From contig JAKOON010000005.1 of NCBI GenBank assembly GCA_022577435.1, positions 12,117,224-12,181,223 of the forward strand: DNA of 64,000 nucleotides. Reading direction: 5' to 3'. The position numbers and the translations under genes were made by a program. This document shows, one piece after another, positions 26,660 to 37,200 of this stretch. Each line of letters begins with the position of its first letter. The stretch's first letter is position 1. This DNA is from Embiotoca jacksoni (taxonomy: Eukaryota > Chordata > Actinopteri > Embiotocidae). Below the pieces are notes generated by a model. It ran no database searches. It had not been told where the DNA came from and saw only the letters and a program-made list of their open reading frames with translations.

Positions 26660-29026
26660 CCTTCTCCTTCTCTTCCTCAACCTGCCAGCATCTCATTTTC
26701 TCCTCTTATGGATGAAGGCACGGTGACTTACATCATTGCTGCAAGCTCACATATACATATGAGGCCTCACATCCAAACACATCCCGGGGAATCACACACA
26801 CATCGTCTGTAAGGGAACATGATGTCCTCCACTTATCCAATCAATATTTCTGCATAATCATACATTTATTTCACCTAAATCAGCACATTAATGCGTGTTC
26901 AGATACCTTTTGCTGTTCAGACTAAGAGGAGTACTCAAGAGGTTTTAGATGTTGGTTTGAAAATGTTAACGATCTGGCAACCAGCGGCCTTTAAACTGGA
27001 TTCAGTGAGCTTCAGATCAGTTCCCACTCTGATCATATATAGTGTTACAGAGGTTATCTGTGCCCCTGCAGACAAAAGCCCAGAGATGTGATTAAATGCT
27101 GCATGCTCACTCTCAGTCAGCAGGATACTGATCAGAGGCGGACACGAAAAGCCAAACTAATAAACACAGTGCCGCTTTGAACCCATGCAGCTGACAATCA
27201 ATCTGCTCATCCGCTGAGGATCAGAGAAAGTGTGCAGAGCATAAGGGTGGAAAAAAAAAAATCCACGTGCCTTCGTGCAAAGATGCAGTTCAAACAAGAG
27301 AAAAATATTCCCAGGTTGTCTCCACATTTATAACAAGCACGGCAGCAGACATGCTTCACTCCGTCACGCAGGGACACATGCTGGCACACAATTTTTGAAG
27401 CCAACCATCCATTACTTGAGGCAGTTTCTGTCCTACTTCCACTATGAGTGAATAAACAAAAGATTATGCCATTTTTATCTGGATGTACAGGCAGTCAACT
27501 TTGCCCGACACTTGACTCTTCAGCAGCATCTGAAGCACAGCGTGTATTAACAGGTAATACTCAAGCAGGATACATAAAAAAAAAAAAACAACAACACAGG
27601 AGCAGCAAACACATAGTGGTGCCTTATCTAAAACCTGCAGATATATGTGAGAGACGTTCGTGTCAAAGGAGCACCATCACGTACAGGTACACTGAAGAGT
27701 CTTTGGTGGACGGATAAATAAAGTGCTGAAATAATATTTTAAGAGGACTTACATTTCCTTGTTAGCGTACTGCATCTCCTGTGGAGGCTCTGTGACCATT
27801 CTGGCCGTGTGTGCTGCTAAGCTGTGTTATGTGTGTTGGTTTGTTTCTGTCAGCCTGTCTGTGTGTGTGTGAATGTGTGTGTCAGTGCCGAGGGCCAGAC
27901 CACTGGGATAGCTGTCTCCATGCTGACTTAGCTGTCATACATTAAAAAGGCCTCCTTAACGGTCTAGGGAGCATATCAGCTTGTCTGTCCTGTCACTTGA
28001 GGCATCACATCCAAGCAAACTCCCCCCCCTCCCTCTCCCACCCACCCACTCTACCTCGCAAATGCACACATAAACACACACTGGCGAATGTTCCCTGCCC
28101 CGCCCCCACTCCGCCAGTGTTAGCTGGGCCAAGGGTACTCACCAGAGGTCCACACAAACACACACAGAAAGACACCGTCATTCGGTCATGACGCATGCAG
28201 AAGGCCTGACACACAGAGACAAAAGCAGCCTCGCAGGACTCTGCATCGATGTACCACATCTCGCTCTCTTCTATGTAAAAGCTCAGCTTTTTTTTGTGCT
28301 CCTCTTTTCTGCCATAATTTATAGAGATTCAGCTGCCTTTTCAGTGCTCCATGGCATGGATTTAAGATATTCCCTTATTTGGTGTTTAACATGTTCAATT
28401 GTAAAGTGACAACGCTAACGCACTAGACCAAAATCTAGGTGCTCAACTGGGTTGCGATTTGATGGCTTCAATCCCTTAACATATAAATCATATAATTTTC
28501 AGACTATTCAAACCACTCACCTCATGCCACATATGGAGGTAACTCCATATGTTCTGTATATCCACACATTTATTCACTCCCTTCAATTTGAAATCAGTCT
28601 GCATGTTTAAATCACAAAATCAATCATATAATAAGACGGCAGAGATTTGGAAACAGCAGGACAGATGTAGATTATTAAATCAACAATGTTCCTCTGTATA
28701 ACATGAGGTTATCACAACAAGAATATACAGTTTTCCAGGGACGTTCTGTGCCGAACTTGGAAGGATTTTAAATTTTTGTTGACACCAGGCATGTAATTGT
28801 CATAAACACTGGTAAAGTCTCTGAAGATGTTAAGGAGGAGTTTTGAAATGTAAAATGGATGTACACAGAACTAGGATTTAGCCTGACCACCAAGTTTTAG
28901 TTTATGTAATGTGGTTTGGAAATAACTATATAAAAAAGGATGATTATGGAACACTATGTAGTTTAGCAGAAATTAAAACACACCAGGCTTCCACAAGACA
29001 TCTATGATATGTAAAGTGGCTCTTAC

Positions 29027-29138
29027 CTGGAGTCAAACACGGGTTCGGTGTACATGGGAGGTGAGCGCAGAGGTTGCTCTCCTGGATTGTTCGGGGGCAC
29101 AGGGAGGCCCCCTTTCCTGCCCCGTCCTGAGACACCAG
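29027..29138 (-). CDS. tjp1: Second exon of the CARD-type N-terminus, probable tjp1
   Basis: A 112-nt exon with a TTCTTGCAG acceptor and a CAG|GTAAGA donor. It takes one base from the CARD exon and passes two on. It encodes a glycine/proline-rich linker starting AGVSGRGRKGGLPVPP and ending MYTEPVFDS. Phase matches on both sides: the CARD exon at 29,747 supplies the first base of an Ala codon, and the exon at 12,609 completes an Arg codon (...VFDS-R-IHPSP). The linker has no domain I recognise. Joining by splicing is inferred from phase and strand only. Confidence 0.6.
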
Positions 29139-29746
29139 CTGCAAGAACAGATTCATATTTTAGCCACTCTAATAGTTCACATCTCTTCCTCTCTATCTGG
29201 GTGAAGAAGCGGGAGGATTCACAAGTTCTTAATGGTGAGATATCAGTCACACATAAAGCAACACATTTAACTGTAAATGAGTCATAATCAGCTTTATAAA
29301 TGTGAGTAAAGCATATTGATGGGGAACAGTGCAGGCCAGACAAGGCCCTGCAAACCTCAGCCACGTTCAGGCCATATGTTGTCAGAGGCTAGTTAGGAAC
29401 GCTGGCGGCTCAGTAATCCCCTCAACCACCCAGATTTAAGAGCCTATTTTTGCTGGCTCTTAGTCTGTGGTGCTGGCTTACTGCAAAGCAGTTTCATTCT
29501 CTTTGTATTGTTGTTTTTGTTTTCAATTTTTCACAGAAAATTAAATGCACCCCAATATAAGTGAAAATATTGAACATATAAGTGGAAAGCCACTGCAGAT
29601 CAATGAGCCGTGACTTTCCTCTGTTCTTTGAGATAGACACTGAAATGTTTTTCATAGAAGGCGTGACTCAGGGACACACAGCCCTCTATAACCTGCAGTT
29701 TTTGTGCTGGTCACCAGTGTAATTAGTGGCTAATTAATGGGTGTAC

Positions 29747-30107
29747 CTTCTCCATCCAACAGAAAGCAGGTGAGCAGGTGAGGACACACTTCCTCCAAAA
29801 CAGAGCAGAAGGAGCAGAAGGCAGCAGGCCCCTTCGTGGACAGCTGGTCCAGGAATATCTCCATCCGTTTCTTGTTGGACTCCTGTCCCAGTATTTCCTT
29901 GTACTCCCCCAGTGAGAAAACCTTGTCATACACCAGGTAGGGAAGCACAGTGTTGATATCCAGCTCTCTCAGGATCTTTTGTCTGTGCCGTTTGAGGATC
30001 TTTGCGGCCCATCTCTTCTTCTTCCTGGTGCATGGCCTCCTGACAGACCTCTGGTGTTGCTTTTTCTGCCTCTTCACAAACCACTTCTTGGTGCCGCTGC
30101 CAAACAT
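29747..30107 (-). CDS. tjp1: First coding exon with a CARD domain, probable tjp1 long N-terminus
   Basis: From the ATG at 30,107 (A at -3) the exon encodes 120 codons plus one base, ending at a GAAG|GTACAC donor. Residues 1-37 are extremely basic (KKWFVKRQKKQ and RKKKRW blocks), a possible nuclear or acidic-surface binding segment. Residues about 38-117 read as a CARD: an amphipathic helix (RQKILRELDINTVLPYLVY), then VFSLGEYKEIL, then the signature FLDQLSTKGPAAFCSFCSVL and a final LLTCFLL helix. This pattern (six helices, G-P/A-AF in the middle) is like the CARDs of RAIDD or caspase-2. An in-frame upstream ATG at 30,182 would add 25 residues, but the segment before 30,107 could also be intron or UTR. 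CARD function is homotypic assembly in inflammatory or apoptotic signalling. The domain call is good; its place in tjp1 rests on phase and position. Confidence 0.6.
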
Positions 30108-31675
30108 CTTCAAGTTGAGAAAACCCACCAAAACTTCTTCCACAGCTCGGTCAACACAGTTCCCAAAAGAGGGGAGGTGCATATTTCATGCCAAGGAAGG
30201 GACCATGCCACATATTTCTTCGAGCCTCTTCTTTGTTGTCGTCTGAGTCGTTTATCTAGGGAAGGAAGGGACAATCTGGACAGTAGCTGATTTCTAGCTG
30301 GGTACTTACCGACACTAAGAAGATTAACAGACTCTTAAGTACGCCGATGCACACTGCTCACCCTTGCTCAGACATCCTCAACATATTTTGCATTATTCTG
30401 CCTATTTTCTTGAAAGATCAAACATTTATTAAAGCAGTCATTTAATCACCATATGCCCCATTTAATTAAAAATGTGTCTAACTAGTTTCTCTTTTCTATT
30501 ACTTCCTTCAAGACAACCATGAGCCCAATTATTTTGGACCGGGCTGACAAGCCCAAAAAAATCATCAGGGAGTTACAAAACAAGGCCTGTGAGATTCAAA
30601 TCCTCGAGCCATCGTGGAACATATGTGTAAAGTGACCAAGACATACTTTTAAGCTGCCTCCTGGGCAAGACATCTGAAACACTCACTAGTCTGCTGATCA
30701 GCTTTCAAACAACTCGCCTTCCTGGTTATTGCTGTGAATGTGACACCTGATTAAAACAAGATTGAAACACTTCGTCATGGGCATTGAACCATCACATTCA
30801 GATGTCAGGCCTGCATTGAAGAGAAGCATTAACATATAATAGGAAAGAACAAGGCCATTTAAAGGGGAGCTTAATGTATTGTACATACATGTATAAAAAA
30901 AAAAGAGTAATGCAGCACAAACCAGCGTGACCTTGAGTGACATTTTATCCAGCTGCTGTGTAAAAGAATGGAGGACAGCCTTTTCTTAACCAGAAGAGGG
31001 TGCCGTTTCAAACATACAGTAAATTATGAAGGTACACAAGCTAATGCATAGTATGGTTTGTTTTTATTTATTTTTGTATTTTAAAATATCATACCTTCTA
31101 TTGGTTTCCTTTTCTTTACACATCTTCACAAATGGCTTTATATGTCATGTAAATGTAGTAGCCCAAAACTAAGTGTTTGATTCATGGATGTTGTGGTGCA
31201 CATCAATACTGTTCATTTGATTTTTCCTGTTAACATTAACTCTATTCAACAACTTTAAGCAGATACAAGGAGATTTTCAGTGGAAAACTAAAAATATAGG
31301 GTCATACAGTCACATATGGTCATGAATACTATCATATTAAATGGTCAGTCTGCCATTTTCCACAGACTGTGTTGCTTGGCTGCAGTGGAGTGAGTAACAC
31401 AAAGAGGAAATTATGTACTAAAACAACTTTAACTTTGAAATACCCACTGATTTGGACTAACTGAGTTGGCTGCAGTTATATTAGATTTGTATCCTGAATG
31501 TTTACGATGCTTTTTTGCTTGAAACGAGGAACATGGATTTTGTTAGCAGGGATCCCTTCAGGGCCGGTGTCACAGTTACACTTGGGAGAGGACCTGAACG
31601 CACCACACTGGAGGCGCAGGTTTTAGCTGACGGCAAGATTTACTTGCGTAGTTCTGCATGTTTCAGGTAAGTAAG

Positions 31676-31703
31676 TAAACAAACAAACAAACAAACAAAC
31701 AAA
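31676..31703. repeat. (AAAC)n tetranucleotide repeat
   Basis: About seven AAAC units are seen directly. Confidence 0.9.
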
Positions 31704-32502
31704 GGGTTCAGGCAGGAAGGCGATAACTCAGAAAGTCATACATGAAGAGGAGTAACAAGCTTGAAAGTAATAAAAATAATAATAATAAAAAAAAAAAAAT
31801 CCCAAGGAGGAGCGAAGATATGTAATGATCTGGCAGCTGACAGGAGGAGAGGCAGAGATAAACACACAGTGCTGATGGGCTAATGAGACACAGGTGTGCA
31901 ACAACTGGGGAGGAAAAAACACAAAGACAGGAAGTAAATTCCACAGACACAAGAGGTGAGGGATTTCAAAGTAAAACAGGAACCCAAACTCAAATCCTGT
32001 GTGAACAGGAGGAATGGTTATAGAAAACAATCTCTTTGAACCTATTCTTAAACTTTTTAATTTAATTCTGTCTTGTAGTTGTTTTAAGTTCAGTGTTGTC
32101 TAATTTGTGGTCACCTCATTTCTGTCAGTGTGCTAACATGAGGGCATATACATATAAACCAAACACAGAAAGATAGAGTTTGTCCTCTGTCGGTTTAACA
32201 AAAGCTTCCAATCACACTTACATATTGCAAAGAAATTCTGAAAGTGTGATTGCATGTTTACTATAGTAGAAGGATTACCAAACAGCTTCTATGTGCTCAT
32301 CTGGTTCAGTGCATCAAAGGTCACAGAGACTGAACACAGTTCAACAGATTTAGTTTGTTATTTGCTAAGTGCTTCTTTAATTCAATCAGCTGCTGCATAT
32401 TTTCAACAGTATTATCTGTTGTAAATTCTTACTGATCCAAGGTCAGTATGCTCCTTCACACAAACTTCTTCCATAAATCAAAGTCTGTTTGCAGGTCTTG
32501 AG

Positions 32503-32548
32503 TAGGTTAGGTTAGGTTAGGTTAGGTTAGGTTAGGTTAGGTTAGGTA
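32503..32548. repeat. (GGTTA)n pentanucleotide satellite
   Basis: Nine GGTTA units. The unit equals the TTAGG arthropod telomere word by chance. It abuts the LINE-like tail at 32,549 and is best read as a tail satellite. Confidence 0.9.
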
Positions 32549-32620
32549 GTTACTTTATTAATCCCGAGGGGAATTTTTTTCGCTACAGCAGCACTCATGA
32601 GTAATACTGCATACAGTATA
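32549..32620 (-). repeat. 3' tail of a LINE-like element, inverted
   Basis: The plus strand reads TACTTTATTAATCCCGAGGG and then TTTTTTTCGCTACAGCAGCA. The minus strand therefore ends GCTGTAGCGAAAAAAATTCC and then GGGATTAATAAAGTA, a 3' end typical of fish non-LTR elements and shared with 14,150-14,298. Confidence 0.65.
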
Positions 32621-34164
32621 ATAACATTTTATGAAGCCTTTTGTTGCTTGAGGAGGAAATGCTTGAGATTTCAATAATTGGGTCAAATGTTATCAAGCAT
32701 AAATCGGAGGGTGTGGAGTTTCGATGAAATGTATGTCTGCATCCTGCTTCTTATCTCTGCCTAAAGCCGGAGCAGACTGAATCCCAGCAGCTGATTAGTT
32801 GCTTTTGTGACAGTAAGATCAACAGTTCGATCCCTAAACTATAAATTTGTGCCCGTGAAAGTGAAACAGCAAAGCTTTCCTCTCCCTCATGAGTGCTGCT
32901 GACGTACTCTTGATCAAAGCCCTTTAACCACAGCTGCTCCAGTGGAGCTGCTCGGTGGTCAACAGATCAGACTGGGTGAACTGGACAGCTGTCAGCTGTG
33001 AATGTGTGTAATTGTGTGAAAGGCATTCCTCAAAAAGTGATCGTTGCTTTCAGTGAAACTAACCTAAACAATCAATGCTAAAGAAAACTTCACTTTTTAC
33101 ATCAGCCTTTAGGCTGCGTTCAGTAACTTCACCTGGTCAAACTTCAGTTGCGGTGGAAAATTTCAGGTTTATCTTTTTTTCTTTTCATTATTTTGTAAAT
33201 GGCAATACTTTATGGTGCCTCTGGAGCCACATAGTGGTTTAATGTTTTGCTCAAAGACACTTTAACATTAAACAGAGTGGTTTTGGTTGATAACACACAC
33301 ACACTTAATGTCCTCAGACTGAAGTACCGTTTCACTACGTGCCACTCAGATAAAAATAAAATAAATTTAAAAAAAACAAGAACTTCTGCAGTTTATCCTG
33401 CTTGGAAAGTTTTACAAGAACTTAATAATATTGACTCATTTAATTAAATCTGCGCAAACATCAATCTTTTGTTTTCTTAAATGCATTTGAAAAGCAAATG
33501 TGTGCAGGCCGTCGTTTAGGGCAGTGAGGTACCACTCACTGTATTCTACAAATATCAAACACATGAATGTGAATTCAGCTTGTTGCAATGATGGATGATA
33601 GCTTTCACAGATAATTCATACAATCATGTGGAAACAAGAAACAGTGTAACTCCTTGTGGAAAATTAAGATTTTTCTTGAGCTGTCTGGCTTATCACTCAA
33701 CCAACAAATCAAATTTAGGAGTTTGGGTTAACTCAAGTGTAATTTTAGTCCAAAAGCCGGCAGCACAAAAAGGAGCCAAAAGCAGAATTTTGACAACTTC
33801 CACTGCTCATAATCCAACAGGGTCCTTACATAATCTAATGTCCTCAACAAAGATGTAACATTTAAATCTACTTTTGTATTTATACAAGTGTGTGTCATAC
33901 AGTGTTGTAAATGTTATTGTTAAATGCAAATATTACACACAAATGTAGAAGAAATCCATAACATAAAATCAATCATACATTGTGATCTCACAAACATACA
34001 TTCACACAATTGCAAATAGTGACAGCAAACTCCAATTATATCTGAGTCCAGCAAATAAAATTCTCAGATGATGCATGATGATTAAGTGCATTTTTGTGAC
34101 ATTACATGAAATAAAAAGTCCCACCCTAGACTGGAATTAATTTAATGATAAGAGAACAAATATG

Positions 34165-34170
34165 TTTATT
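34165..34170 (-). terminator. Polyadenylation signal of duox
   Basis: A canonical AATAAA on the minus strand, about 125 nt downstream of the duox stop codon. It is the first such hexamer after the stop. Confidence 0.7.
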
Positions 34171-34293
34171 TCTCTTCAATAGAATTAATATAAAATCAGA
34201 GCCTACTAAATTAGCTCTATGATTGTGTTGAAAAAGATAACTCATTAAAAGTGGCTTTTTTTTTTTTTTTCTTTGTACCATGTAGTCCAAAAG

Positions 34294-37200
34294 TTAGAAG
34301 TTCTCATAGTGATGTATGAAATGGGCCTGATCCCTCTTGTTCATCTGCTGACAAGCTTTCTCCACGTTCTTGGTCAGTCCAGGTGGTCCACAGCTGAACA
34401 CACCAATTTTACCCACCTACCGGAAGTGATACAATTTTTTAAAAGTTAGACTAATTCATTAATGTTATGCAGGCTGATTACTGGGAAACGTTTCAGACAA
34501 ACAGATGGACAAAGACGGATGAGGGACTGACCTCAGGGTGAACTTCCTGCAGTGAGCTGAAAAAGGACGTGAAGGGCGGACGGCCAAAGTGAGTGACGGA
34601 CCGCAGGCCAGTGAAGAGACTGCGGTTCCACACCTTCTGAAAGTGGCGCTCACACACGTACTACACGTTACGAAGAAAACATTGAGGAATTAAATTAGTT
34701 TTTATCTTGATGACATACAATTAAAGGCATAGTTCAACATTTTCGGATGCGTCAGATAAGAAGATTAATGGCACTCTTCTGTCAGTACAGTAAACATGAA
34801 GCGAAAGTCAGACGGATGACTGGAAATACCTCAAGTGACATTGTCAACAAGTAGCAAAGTCCACCTAACAGTACCTCTAAAACTCAGTCATGAGTCACAT
34901 CGGTAAAACCCAAAACTGTAAAAACAAAAGGTTGTGGTTTGACAGGAGGATTTGTGTAGCTGGGAGGAGTGACATCAATGTGACATTGCCAAGAAATGAG
35001 CTAAGGGACCGTTTTGTAAATGAGGTATGTGTGTTTATTAGTGAGCTTCAGAGATGCTGATAGGCAGACTTTATCTTTGGACAGTTATACATCTTTGCAA
35101 TACTCCCGAGCAAGAAAGCCAGTGACTATATTTTTTTGAAAATGTTAAACTATTCCTTTAATGATGATAACATTAATCAGTTCAATATTTGATAAATCTT
35201 CAATTACGTGTCAGTCCACTTTCTGTGATACTTTGAAATGGTGAGTGTGGCTCTCACCAGCATGGTGGTGCGGAGGTCGAACTTCTCGGCCACCTGAGTG
35301 ATGTAAGTGTGGACTGAGACCAGCTCCTGCGTGTCCATTTCCTCCACCTCCCTGATGACGTCCGACACCCACTCAAACTGGTGTTGTGTTCGTGTTACCC
35401 AGATGAAATACACCTTTAAACAATGCATGACTGTTAGCGAGAGGATTTCAAGACAAAATGGACTGTGGTTTGTTTTGAACTTACTTTTTTACACAGTATC
35501 TTAGATTTGATGGACGACTTGAACACCAGGTCTTTGAGGATGGAGGTAAACGGGGTGACTCCGATTCCTCCTCCCACCAGAACAGATACCTCAAAGTTAA
35601 TCCACTCCTGATGGCCCTCACCGAACGGGCCGTCCAAGTACAGCTGGAGATGAAACAAGATATGAATATCAGGGTCATGAAAGTACAAAGAAGCAGAGGA
35701 AAATGTTCACACAAAATAACTTCATGGCCTGCCTTTGGATAATCTCCAAGCTCCAGCAGGCTCTCTTCGGTGTAGCGCTCTCGGAGCTGGCTGGTCCAGG
35801 GCCCCACAGCTCGGATGTGCAGGCTCAAGGTCTCTTCATGAGGTGCTGATGTCAGCGTGAATGGGTGATACTCATCTGTGCCCAACACCAGGCATGCTAT
35901 GCGAACCCACTGGCCTGAACGGTAGACAAAATCCTGTGGACGCTTAAATTCCAGATGTGTCACACCTACAGGTAGGATCGCCAGGGGAGGTGTAAACATG
36001 AATGCACAATGTATGATTATAGTGAAGAGGATGGAAAAGTCCAATTTAATTAGCGAAGAACTAAAATTAAGCAGAGACAAAATAATGAGAGATTTTAAAA
36101 ACTCCATATTTAATCTTCTAAAAGTTTCACCTGAAGGAAGCAACTCGGCTCTGACAACAGGGATCTCCACCTTCTTCCTGCTCACGCTGATTAGTTTGTC
36201 CAGCAGGAAGAGCAGCGCTGGGGGGATTAGATAGATGTGGAAACGAGGCTCTTGGAGCAGAGCAAAACTGCCGTGAATCACTGTCTGTTGGATGAAAACA
36301 AAGCATCAAAGCACTGCCTGTTGGTGTTGGTGTACTCTCAAAGTCAGACAAGTACTTACTAGAATGTACACAGCAATGTAGAGGTAATGGGTGATCCAAA
36401 ATCCACGAAAACTGATGCGACGGAAATAGTGTGAGGCAAAAACATATATAAAGGCAAAGGCAAAGAGAAGCAAGATACCAGTCACCCCTAGAGAGAAATA
36501 GAAAACAAGTGGAAAATGCAAATTTACAGAATAATCTAAGAAGTAGTTTGTGTCCTGCTAAAGGAGTACAATCAGTGTCAACATACCTGGAACAGTTTGA
36601 AAGGCCCACCAGTACCACTTGCGAGGAAGTTCAGACCTTAAAGGAAAACACAATATTAATCAGCTAAAACAACTCTGCAAGATGTGCACATCTCAGGGGG
36701 AAATTTTGAAATCATACCCATTGTTGGATAAGACCTTGGGAAACAGACAAGACAGGATGTGGAGGTCGCTGATGCAGAATATGTAAATGTTGACCACATG
36801 GCCCAAAGTATGAACAGCTACAGTGAAAACACAAACACCAGTGAGTAACACACAAATGAAAGGAACATATATCACTAAAACCTGACATCCCATCATTATC
36901 ATCAACTCTCAGTCCTGAACTCCATAGTAACCTGAGAGGATGAGGGCCATCATGGCCATGAAGCGATGGAAGTCAATGGCGGCGTCAAAGGGGATGTATT
37001 GGTTTAAGAATGTCTCTCGGCACAGCGTGATGAGGTTGCGACACACAGTGAGGAGCATGTAGGGAAACAGAAAGCAGACGGCAGCCGCCGAGCCACGGGA
37101 GACAATGACGCCCACCATCGATGTCTCAGGGAAGCCAGTAGATTCAGCCTGCAAACCATAGTCTGAACAAAAAAAAGAAAAAAAAAGAAGAATTACAACC

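Larger units (their letters stand above)
20166..29026. other. Long non-coding stretch, intron of the CARD-type tjp1 transcript
   Basis: Apart from the promoter-like zone at its left end and the repeats listed separately, I found no supported exon. The (AC)n at 25,766 and (CTCCT)n at 26,613 are the main landmarks. Confidence 0.45.
30183..34164. other. Intergenic stretch between probable tjp1 and duox
   Basis: No supported exon. It contains an (AAAC)n repeat, a (GGTTA)n satellite attached to a LINE-like tail, and otherwise AT-rich DNA. Upstream exons or a promoter for the CARD-type transcript should lie here, but I could not identify one. Confidence 0.45.

Noticed and set aside
32503..32548. 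(GGTTA)n resembling the arthropod TTAGG telomere repeat
   Set aside because: Only nine units, internal, and attached to a LINE-like tail. Fish telomeres are TTAGGG.
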